DNA from: Leptolinea sp. UBA4782
GTDB taxonomy: Bacteria; Chloroflexota; Anaerolineae; Anaerolineales; Anaerolineaceae
Length of the DNA: 64,000 bases
NCBI GenBank assembly: GCA_002403095.1
Contig: DHHC01000019.1
Location: 3,129-67,128, forward strand
Direction: 5' to 3'
Below, piece after piece: positions 8,979 to 15,770 of the stretch. Every line of letters starts with the position of its first letter. Position 1 is the stretch's first letter. A model generated the notes under the pieces. It made no database searches and was not told where the DNA came from. It saw nothing but the letters and a program-made list of their open reading frames with translations. The translations under genes and the position numbers were made by a program.

Positions 8979-9080
8979 TTATTTTGGCCAACCACTCTTT
9001 GGAGTCTTGTACATACTCCTGTTGACCTGCTCTGAGGGAGTTACATCGTAGTACATTTCTGCAGTACTGGCCCGAACTTC
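8979..9080 (-). pseudogene. 3' remnant of a gene related to the 10304-10588 gene
   Basis: In the right frame the minus strand reads EVRASTAEMYYDVTPSEQVN followed by a closely matching tail ending GWPK and TAA. The intact gene at 10304 ends REIRASTADTYYDVIPSEKVN...NGWPK. Similarity stops at about 9080, where a TGA closes the frame upstream. The reading frame has been kept over about 33 codons although no start remains, which points to a recent partial duplication. Confidence 0.72.
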
Positions 9081-9192
9081 CAATCAAGGACAAAAAATGG
9101 ATCGTACTTTTCAGGCTTTGTTAATGGTTGCAGTATTATAATAAAATCAGGTAATGAATAAGAAGTGTCTATCGACTACATAAGGAGCAATC

Positions 9193-9585
9193 ATGAAGGG
9201 ATTTGTAAAGAACATAGAAAATCTAGCGGTCAAAAATGAAGATTTCAGGCACGTGTTGTACACTGCAGGGAATTGCCAGCTTGTTCTCATGGCATTGAAA
9301 CCCAATGAGGAGATTGGACTGGAAGTTCACACGCTTGATCAGTTCTTCCGTGTAGAAGAAGGCACCGGTGAAGCCATTCTGGATGGTGTCCATAAGAAAA
9401 TCAGCGCAGGCTTTGCAGTACTTGTCCCCGCCGGAACGAACCATAACATCATCAATACCGGCAATACCTCATTGAAACTTTACACGCTCTATGCCCCGCC
9501 TAATCACCGCGACGGTGTTGTCCACCATACCAAGGCTGAAGCGGAAAATGACAGCGAACACTACGACGGAAAAACCACTGAGTAG
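9193..9585 (+). CDS. Cupin-domain protein
   Basis: A 130-residue single-domain cupin. The two conserved motifs are visible: motif 1 around residues 43-64 (EVHTLDQFFRVEEGTGEAILDG) with metal-ligand His and Glu, and motif 2 around 80-90 (VPAGTNHNIINTG) with His. Such proteins are metal-binding isomerases, dioxygenases or sugar-modifying enzymes, or of unknown role; the substrate cannot be read. It has AAGGAG before ATG and its own terminator. It lies between the two DUF559/repeat units but has normal coding character. Confidence 0.85.
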   Translation: MKGFVKNIENLAVKNEDFRHVLYTAGNCQLVLMALKPNEEIGLEVHTLDQFFRVEEGTGEAILDGVHKKISAGFAVLVPAGTNHNIINTGNTSLKLYTLYAPPNHRDGVVHHTKAEAENDSEHYDGKTTE

Positions 9586-9613
9586 ATCCAGCAGCCAGAA
9601 AGGCACCTGAACA

Positions 9614-9639
9614 GGCGGAGCGATACCTCCGCCCTTTTT
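9614..9639 (+). terminator. Terminator after the cupin gene
   Basis: GGCGGAG, six-base loop, CTCCGCC, then CTTTTT, 28 bases after the stop codon. Confidence 0.85.
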
Positions 9640-9729
9640 GATATTGGTTAAATCAGGATTTGGATGATAAACTGTTTCGACTGCCGCCAGGTTGAAAGAG
9701 AAATAACAAATAATTCTTAGGGAACATAA

Positions 9730-10086
9730 ATGCCCCTGCACCAATCGACTCCATCTGGAACGCAAAAGGCGCGCAGGCTGCGCCAGGACCAGACGCCTGC
9801 GGAAACGGTTCTCTGGCGCAGCTTGCGCAACCGGCAGCTGGAGGGCATGAAATTCCGGCGCCAGTTTCCGGTTGGGAAATACATAGCCGATTTTTGCTGT
9901 ATTGAGAAAAGGCTGGTGATCGAAATCGATGGCGGCAGCCATGTGGGGAAAGAGGAATACGACCGTAAACGGACTGTGTTCCTGGAGGAACAAGGATTTC
10001 ATGTCATCCGGTTTACGAACAAGATGGTGTATGACCAGCTGGATGCAGTGATTGAGGAGATCCGGTTGGCGGCAGGAAGGTTGTGA
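9730..10086 (+). CDS. DUF559 (Vsr-like) endonuclease, copy 2, full length
   Basis: 118 residues, the family's usual length. Seen in order: RRLRQDQTPAETVLWRSLR (about 16-34) with the conserved Glu, FRRQFPVGKYIADFCC (about 43-58), LVIEIDGGSHV (about 63-73) and VIRFTNKMVYDQLDAVIEEI at the end. These are the DUF559 features, a PD-(D/E)XK-like fold related to Vsr nickases. The substrate is unknown. It is followed 15 bases later by a REP-like repeat. It has only a weak AGGGA upstream, so translation may be low. Confidence 0.85.
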   Translation: MPLHQSTPSGTQKARRLRQDQTPAETVLWRSLRNRQLEGMKFRRQFPVGKYIADFCCIEKRLVIEIDGGSHVGKEEYDRKRTVFLEEQGFHVIRFTNKMVYDQLDAVIEEIRLAAGRL

Positions 10087-10101
10087 GCGGTATCGGGTCT
10101 T

Positions 10102-10132
10102 CCCCTCACCCTGCCTCTCCCCCTGGGAGAGG
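10102..10132 (+). repeat. REP-like hairpin repeat, copy B forward
   Basis: Same 31 bases as the copy at 8588, again starting 15 bases after a DUF559 stop codon. With the reverse copy at 10269 it forms an inverted pair around about 136 bases. Confidence 0.75.
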
Positions 10133-10268
10133 AGTGGTTGGCGGCTGTTCCGGATTGAATGATCCTGGAATGGCTTCTTGAATAGAATCCTGACGAGATT
10201 CAGTCAATTCGCTTCAAAATCAAAATAGCCATTCTTCTATCCATCAACCTAAGAATCGCACCCTTCAT

Positions 10269-10299
10269 CCCTCTCCCACAGGGAGAGGTTAGGTGAGGG
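10269..10299 (-). repeat. REP-like hairpin repeat, copy B reverse
   Basis: Minus-strand copy with CCTCACC head and CCTCTCCC/GGGAGAGG arms. It lies just beyond the stop of the minus-strand gene at 10304 and may end that transcript; the minus strand does not show a T-run directly after it. Confidence 0.72.
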
Positions 10300-10303
10300 T
10301 TTT

Positions 10304-10588
10304 TTATTTTGGCCAACCATTTTTGGGAGTTTCGTACAAATTCCAGTTGACCTTCTCTGAGGGGATCACATCGTAGTAAGTATCTGCAGTGCTAGCCCGA
10401 ATTTCCCGTTTATACTGGTAAAAGGCATACGGCTCACCTGATTTCCTGTTCAGCCAGAGGATCACTGCTTTATCCCCTTCTTTTGAAATGCAGACATGAT
10501 GGTAACCACCTTTTTTGGAAATCAACACATCGCCTACTTTCAGGTGGCTTTTCATTAGCGAGGGGTTACCATAGATAACTGGTTTCAC
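10304..10588 (-). CDS. Uncharacterised small protein
   Basis: 94 residues, not recognised. It begins at GTG (10588) with no clear ribosome-binding site and contains KVGDVLISKKGGYHHVCISKEGDKAVILWLNRKSGEPY, a beta-rich pattern. A fragment of a related gene survives at 8979-9080. The frame is the same as that of the upstream gene at 10619, and only ten codons separate that gene's TAA from this GTG, so readthrough or an ancestral fusion is conceivable. The region is more AT-rich than the flanking genes, suggesting acquisition. Confidence 0.5.
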   Translation of the reverse strand: MKPVIYGNPSLMKSHLKVGDVLISKKGGYHHVCISKEGDKAVILWLNRKSGEPYAFYQYKREIRASTADTYYDVIPSEKVNWNLYETPKNGWPK

Positions 10589-10618
10589 CTGAATGGTATA
10601 GCTTTGTTCTGTGGGAAT

Positions 10619-11254
10619 TTAGCTTTCATCTTGATTAGATGATACTCCTCCACCATGGCAACATAGTTCTGATATTTTTGTTGCCCATGGATAGAGCCGA
10701 AAAACAGAATGACCAATTTCTCGTTGTAAAACATCTACAAGATCATTCTTTCCATTACATTTTTTCCATCCTTCACGGCACATTTCCCAATAGATTCTGT
10801 AATCATTTGTTCCAACTCTTTCTCCAACGAAGCTGTCATACACAGGAAAAAGTTTGGGCAAAATGAAGTGGCACAATTTGCTGCCAAACATCGGTGTACT
10901 AGAATTTTTTATAGAATTGGCTGTCTGAAATAATGGGAGTATTTCATCCCATTCAACCTGGCTAAAGTCCGTATTCGATAGATCATAATTTTTCATCAAT
11001 TGACGAATTAGGGCATCAATATTGCCAATGACCGAAAAACCATTTCGAATAATCTCATCTTTGGGCACAGGCCTTAATGCACTCCAACTTGCTAACTCAT
11101 CCACAATGGTATACCAGGAAGCACGGTTCACCGAACCAAGGTGATACATTCTTTCATAAAAGTGATTATGAAAATCATTATCCCAATTTGTTTCGGTCTG
11201 CCACCATCGAATACCCCGTTCAAGGAAAAATTGATTGACAATTAACTTTGCCAT
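10619..11254 (-). CDS. Uncharacterised protein of the accessory island
   Basis: 211 residues, function not recognised. It is rich in aromatic residues, with a central GSKLCHFILPKLFPVYDSFVG motif (about 124-144), a pattern I have seen in uncharacterised proteins of variable regions but cannot assign to a named family with confidence. No signal peptide or membrane segment. ATG at 11254 follows GGAGGGA. Base composition is AT-rich compared with housekeeping neighbours. The stop is followed in frame by the gene at 10304. Confidence 0.6.
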   Translation of the reverse strand: MAKLIVNQFFLERGIRWWQTETNWDNDFHNHFYERMYHLGSVNRASWYTIVDELASWSALRPVPKDEIIRNGFSVIGNIDALIRQLMKNYDLSNTDFSQVEWDEILPLFQTANSIKNSSTPMFGSKLCHFILPKLFPVYDSFVGERVGTNDYRIYWEMCREGWKKCNGKNDLVDVLQREIGHSVFRLYPWATKISELCCHGGGVSSNQDES

Positions 11255-11320
11255 ATTCCCTCCTTATACATCAGTCAATAAATCAGAACCTATGGTTAAT
11301 TTCACCATCCATCGGAAAAT

Positions 11321-11352
11321 CCCTCTACCCCAGGGAAAGGCTAGGTGAGGGG
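11321..11352 (-). repeat. REP-like hairpin repeat, copy C reverse (diverged)
   Basis: Minus-strand copy with CCCCTCACC head and imperfect CCTTTCCC/GGGTAGAGG arms. It contains the last codons and stop of the gene at 11341-11991. Confidence 0.65.
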
Positions 11353-11991
11353 AACTTTAAACAACCCCGCCTCATTTGCCCCGCCAAGGCCAGCCTTCAG
11401 TGTGCGGGGATCAACCTCGATGAAACCGGCGATCACCTCGGGGCTGAAGAGCGGCACCTGCCGGACACGGTAAAGCGCCTGTTCGATCACATCCATACCC
11501 TCATCACGGTACATCCAGCCGGCGAAGTCCCAGCGCGTTAAACTCACCGGGCGGGTGTACGCCCGCAGGGTTTTCATGCCTGCCACGTTGAAATACTGCT
11601 CAAAGTACGAAAGCACCAGCTCGCGCACAGTGCGGTAGATCGGCTCACGGTAGCGCAGCCCGGCAAAATTGGACTTGGCAACCGCACCCCACAACCCGTA
11701 CCGTTTATACACACAGATCAGGTGGTCATCATCGGTGCCCGGCTCCGGCAGCAAATCGACCACCAGGGGCGGTAAGCCAACCTGCCTGAGGCACGCAGCG
11801 GCAAAGAATGCCCCATCCAGGCAGTTGGCGGTGCGCTCGCGCAGTACACGCAGAGGGCAGCGATAAAAATGATCCGCTGAGTATACCGTCCCATCCAGGA
11901 AAGCCTGCACCGCAGCAGGTGTATCCAGCGACCGGTACAGCGTTAATTCGTCTTGGTTGAGCGTATTAAGAAATGTATCCAGGATTGTCAT
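11341..11991 (-). CDS. Transglutaminase-like cysteine-protease-fold protein (putative)
   Basis: 216 residues. It contains NCLDGAFFAAACLRQVGLPPLVVDL (about 56-80), then DDDHLICVYKRYGLWGAVAKSNFAGLRYREPIYRTVRELVLSYF. A Cys in a helix followed by a DDDH motif is the arrangement of transglutaminase-like domains, so I infer that fold; enzymatic activity is not shown. The last four codons (VPLT region) and the stop lie inside REP-like copy C. The start at 11991 has TATAAT six bases upstream and no ribosome-binding site, suggesting a leaderless message. Confidence 0.6.
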   Translation of the reverse strand: MTILDTFLNTLNQDELTLYRSLDTPAAVQAFLDGTVYSADHFYRCPLRVLRERTANCLDGAFFAAACLRQVGLPPLVVDLLPEPGTDDDHLICVYKRYGLWGAVAKSNFAGLRYREPIYRTVRELVLSYFEQYFNVAGMKTLRAYTRPVSLTRWDFAGWMYRDEGMDVIEQALYRVRQVPLFSPEVIAGFIEVDPRTLKAGLGGANEAGLFKVPLT

Positions 11992-11997
11992 GTCATT

Positions 11998-12025
11998 ATT
12001 ATAGAATATTCAGCACCTGAATATT
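11998..12025 (-). promoter_or_regulatory. -10 element plus 9-bp inverted repeat in a divergent promoter region
   Basis: On the minus strand TATAAT occupies 12003-11998, six bases from the ATG at 11991. Immediately upstream is a perfect inverted repeat AATATTCAG-CAC-CTGAATATT (12005-12025), positioned where a bound protein would block this promoter. A plus-strand TATAAT at 12052-12057 probably serves the kinase gene at 12092. Confidence 0.5.
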
Positions 12026-12091
12026 TCCAATCGGTTGATCCTGAATTTGCATATAATAAGGCATATTCAAAACTTTTACAGGAGGCAACCC

Positions 12092-12727
12092 GTGGCAAAA
12101 AGGCTCATCCTGGTGGCGGGCAATATCGGTTCGGGCAAGACATCCCTTACAGAAAAGATCGGGGCGCGGTTGGGCTGGTTGACCGCTTACGAATCGGTGG
12201 CGGATAACCCATACCTGCCCAATTTCTACAAAGACATGAAAGTCTGGGCATTCCACCTGCAGGTGTATTTCCTCGGGCACCGTGCTCAGCAGCACCTGGA
12301 TATGTGGAACGACCCGCGCAACGCCATTATCGACCGCAGCATCTATGAAGATGCCCACATTTTCGTGCGGGCGCTCTACAGCATGGGCAACCTGAACGAA
12401 TTGGATTACCGGTCTTACCGAAAGGTGTATGACCTGGTAGTGAACAGTTTGCCGGCGCCTTCGCTGCTCATCTACCTTAAAGCGCCTGTCCCGGTCCTGA
12501 TGAAACGCATCCGCAGCCGGGCGCGCAACATCGAGACCGGCATTTCACAGGATTACCTCTCACTGCTGGATTCTTTCTATGACGAATGGCTCGCCACTTT
12601 TGACCTTTGCCCCGTGCTCACCCTGCGCACCGATGACCTCGACTTCGTGCACCTGCCCAAGCACCTGGATGTGGTGGTGGACAGGATCAATGACAAGCTG
12701 GCGGGCAAAGAAGAAGTGGTTTTTTAA
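12092..12727 (+). CDS. Deoxynucleoside kinase (dNK/dGK family)
   Basis: 211 residues. Phosphorylates salvaged deoxynucleosides to monophosphates using ATP. Seen: P-loop AGNIGSGKTSL at the N-terminus, YESVADNPYL, the DRSIYEDAHIF motif (about 82-92) with the DRS typical of the family, and LIYLKAPVPVLMKRIRSRARNIE (lid Arg residues). Whether it prefers dA/dG or pyrimidines is not clear. The GTG start at 12092 has an ideal AGGAGG six bases upstream, which outweighs upstream in-frame alternatives. It complements the RNR genes nearby in dNTP supply. Confidence 0.88.
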   Translation: MAKRLILVAGNIGSGKTSLTEKIGARLGWLTAYESVADNPYLPNFYKDMKVWAFHLQVYFLGHRAQQHLDMWNDPRNAIIDRSIYEDAHIFVRALYSMGNLNELDYRSYRKVYDLVVNSLPAPSLLIYLKAPVPVLMKRIRSRARNIETGISQDYLSLLDSFYDEWLATFDLCPVLTLRTDDLDFVHLPKHLDVVVDRINDKLAGKEEVVF

Positions 12728-12760
12728 GCCTGACCTTCGACAACAAGTGATTAACAAACC

Positions 12761-12787
12761 AGGTCTCCCGGATCGATCGGGAGACCT
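12761..12787. terminator. Bidirectional terminator-like hairpin between convergent genes
   Basis: AGGTCTCCCG, seven-base loop GATCGAT, CGGGAGACCT: a perfect 10-bp stem between the deoxynucleoside kinase (plus) and LLM oxidoreductase (minus) genes. The downstream T-rich stretch (GTTGTATTTGTGTTTTT) is loose on the plus side. Confidence 0.65.
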
Positions 12788-12812
12788 GTTGTATTTGTGT
12801 TTTTCGCAGTTT

Positions 12813-13832
<1,020 letters not shown>

Positions 13833-13896
13833 GACAGTTCCTCCGTTAATTTCTAAAGCACTTGCGGGCTTTTCAGCCCGCAAGTAGTGTATCACT

Positions 13897-14958
13897 TTAC
13901 TGCATTACCAGGCTCATGACTGCCTTTTGTACATGCAGCCTGTTCTCTGCCTGATCAAAGATCGCGGATGTCCAACCGGGTCCGCTGGTCTTGTCCATAA
14001 CTTCATTGCTCACTTCGTAGCCACGGTCAGCAGGCAGGCAGTGCAGGTAGATGGCTTCCTTGTGGGCAAGCTTCATGGTATCTGCAGTGCATTTCCAGTC
14101 TTTGTGGGCATCGAAGATCTCCTTGGTTTTCTTGGGATCGTTTTCGCCAACAGGAGCCTGGAAGATGGGGGTAGCGCACCAGGCTTTCGGGTACACTACA
14201 TGCGCGCCTTCAACACCTTCTTCGAAGTTATCGGTGTATTTGAAGGATCCGCCGGCTGCATCCGCATAGGTCTTGCACTGTTCCATGATATCGGGAGCCA
14301 GTTCCATCCCCTTGGGGTGCGCCAGGGTAACATCCATGCCCAGCATGGTGGCATACAGGATGGCGGATTGGGGAACGGCACGCGGTTTGTGTACACTGGG
14401 GGAATATGCCCAGGACATGGTGAATTTGACGCCCTTGTAGCCGCCAAACTTATCCTTTACGGTCAACACGTCTGCCAAGCCCTGGAAGGGGTGGTAAATG
14501 TCATCTTCCATGTTCAGGACGGGGATATCTGCCCAGCGGGCAAATTCTTTTAACATGGCATGCGCTCCACCGTACTCCCAGTCAACCGGGTCGCCGTAGC
14601 AGCGGATGGCAATCGCATCGCCCATGCGGTCGAGCACGCGGGCAACATCCGATACACGCTCGGTGGTATAGGCGATCTCGCGTCCTTCCAGGGCGGGTTT
14701 GTAGATTTTGTCGGGATCAAGGTAGTGGGCATGCCCGCCTAGCTGGGTCATGCCGGCTTCAAACGAGTTCCTGGTGCGCAATGACTGGTTGTAGAAGATC
14801 ATGAACAGCGTTTTTGAACGCAGGAGCTGATCATGATAATTGTTCATGGCGCGGTCTTTCTTCAGTTGCTCCGCAACCGTTAATACAGTTTCGATTTCCT
14901 CGCGCGTAAAATCAGTTTCCGCCAGAAAATCACGACCCTTGAAACTTGTCGTTTTCAT
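13897..14958 (-). CDS. Knotted carbamoyltransferase of the N-acetylornithine/YgeW branch
   Basis: 353 residues. Aspartate/ornithine carbamoyltransferase fold: carbamoyl-phosphate loop [10 protein letters not shown] (residues 57-66, in place of STRTR), [12 protein letters not shown], the long knot segment ([26 protein letters not shown]) and HCLPA (about 309-313). The ending [18 protein letters not shown] is close to N-acetylornithine transcarbamylase, while TMSWAYSPS and GMDVTLAHP are close to YgeW, the carbamoyltransferase of anaerobic uric-acid/ureide clusters. Next to a hydantoinase, a catabolic role (phosphorolysis of an N-carbamoyl compound to carbamoyl phosphate) is more likely than arginine synthesis, but this is inference. 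ATG follows GGAGGAA. Confidence 0.8.
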   Translation of the reverse strand: MKTTSFKGRDFLAETDFTREEIETVLTVAEQLKKDRAMNNYHDQLLRSKTLFMIFYNQSLRTRNSFEAGMTQLGGHAHYLDPDKIYKPALEGREIAYTTERVSDVARVLDRMGDAIAIRCYGDPVDWEYGGAHAMLKEFARWADIPVLNMEDDIYHPFQGLADVLTVKDKFGGYKGVKFTMSWAYSPSVHKPRAVPQSAILYATMLGMDVTLAHPKGMELAPDIMEQCKTYADAAGGSFKYTDNFEEGVEGAHVVYPKAWCATPIFQAPVGENDPKKTKEIFDAHKDWKCTADTMKLAHKEAIYLHCLPADRGYEVSNEVMDKTSGPGWTSAIFDQAENRLHVQKAVMSLVMQ

Positions 14959-15056
14959 ACAATTCCTCCGTCATTATTGTTGATGATTTATTCCCTGCTG
15001 GGAGAGTAACCAGTTTTGTTCAGCTCCACTGAATTCTGTATAGTATGAATATACCC

Positions 15057-15068
15057 GATAATATTATC
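15057..15068. promoter_or_regulatory. 12-bp palindrome upstream of the carbamoyltransferase gene
   Basis: GATAATATTATC, perfect. It lies 99 bases before the carbamoyltransferase start and 145 before the XRE regulator gene. It is a candidate operator, but AT-rich palindromes of this length also occur by chance. Confidence 0.3.
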
Positions 15069-15169
15069 ATAATCCCAAAACTGCTTCAAGATGCTATTCA
15101 TCCCAATATCCGGGCAATTCCTCTAAGGTATTGCCGGATTTTATTTACTAATGCTGAACAGATATCAAA

Positions 15170-15205
15170 TGTCACTTGACAGATTATATGCCAATTTTCT
15201 ATACT
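15170..15205 (+). promoter_or_regulatory. Strong promoter of the XRE-AOR-hydantoinase operon with overlapping operator
   Basis: TTGACA (15176-15181, consensus), 18-base spacer, TATACT (15200-15205). The predicted start coincides with the ATG at 15213, so the first message is leaderless. The -35 is part of an inverted repeat TGTCA-CT-TGACA (15170-15181), a natural operator for the XRE regulator encoded directly downstream. Confidence 0.75.
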
Positions 15206-15212
15206 TGGAAAC

Positions 15213-15749
15213 ATGATAGGAAAAAAGATCCGCGAAAAACGTAAAGAAGCCGGCTTGAGCCTGCGCGAACTGGGAGGGTTGACTGGTCTGACTGCCAGCT
15301 TTCTCAGCCAGGTGGAGAATGATGCAACCTCCCCTTCAATTAGCTCCCTGCAGCGTATTGCCACTGCCCTGAAAACACCTGTATTTACCTTTCTGAACGG
15401 TGAAGAACAAACCGAGATCCTGGTGCGCAAGAACAACCGTAAAAAGCTCAGCATCCCCTCCAGCAAAGTCGAGTATGAGCTGCTCACTAACGACCTCAAT
15501 CACAAACTTGGCTGCTTCCTGATCCGCTTGAAACCCGGAACCAGGCAAAAAACTCAGCAGCTCTACCAGCAAACTGAAGAAGTAATGATCGTGCTGCAGG
15601 GCAGATTGGAGATCGTGCTGGGTGAGCATACCTATCTGCTTGAACCCGGTGACAGCATCCATTACGAAGGCAGCAACTTGCGCTCATTTGCATCCGCAGG
15701 CAGCGAAGAACTCCAGGTCATCTGCATGATGACCCCGCCTGCATTCTAG
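15213..15749 (+). CDS. XRE-family regulator with C-terminal cupin sensor
   Basis: 178 residues. A helix-turn-helix of the XRE type (residues 1-60: GLSLRELGGLTGLTASFLSQVENDATSPSISSLQRIATAL) is joined to a cupin-2 domain (about 105-178: TEEVMIVLQGRLEIVLGEHTYLLEPGDSIHYEG). Such two-domain proteins usually sense a small metabolite and control the adjacent catabolic operon. Being the first gene of the AOR-hydantoinase operon and divergent from the carbamoyltransferase pair, it is the likely local regulator of both arms. It has no Shine-Dalgarno site. Confidence 0.92.
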   Translation: MIGKKIREKRKEAGLSLRELGGLTGLTASFLSQVENDATSPSISSLQRIATALKTPVFTFLNGEEQTEILVRKNNRKKLSIPSSKVEYELLTNDLNHKLGCFLIRLKPGTRQKTQQLYQQTEEVMIVLQGRLEIVLGEHTYLLEPGDSIHYEGSNLRSFASAGSEELQVICMMTPPAF

Positions 15750-15770
15750 GTTATCCATGAAAGGATATCC

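Larger units (their letters stand above)
8573..9192. other. Gene-poor repeat-rich interval
   Basis: About 620 bases without an intact gene. It holds a forward REP-like repeat (8588-8618), about 190 bases without a match in the second unit, a second copy of the sequence GGCTTCTTGAATAGAATCCTGA (seen again near 10162), a reverse REP-like repeat (8943-8974) and the 3' remnant of a gene (8979-9080). The order DUF559, forward repeat, spacer, reverse repeat, gene 3' end is the same as at 9730-10420, so this is a diverged duplicate of that unit. Confidence 0.7.

Noticed and set aside
8588..10299. Paired inverted repeats as insertion-sequence ends
   Set aside because: No transposase frame lies between the pairs and no target-site duplications are visible; hairpin plus head structure fits a REP-like repeat better.
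8588..11352. The five repeats as a CRISPR array
   Set aside because: Spacing is irregular (hundreds of bases), orientation alternates, and there are no equal-length spacers or cas genes.
13927..14553. Open frame on the plus strand opposite the carbamoyltransferase
   Set aside because: Shadow of the coding strand; the minus-strand gene has the conserved motifs.
13897..14958. Simple ornithine carbamoyltransferase of arginine synthesis
   Set aside because: The SLRTR loop, knot segment and C-terminal ending match the N-acetylornithine/YgeW branch, and no arg genes are nearby.
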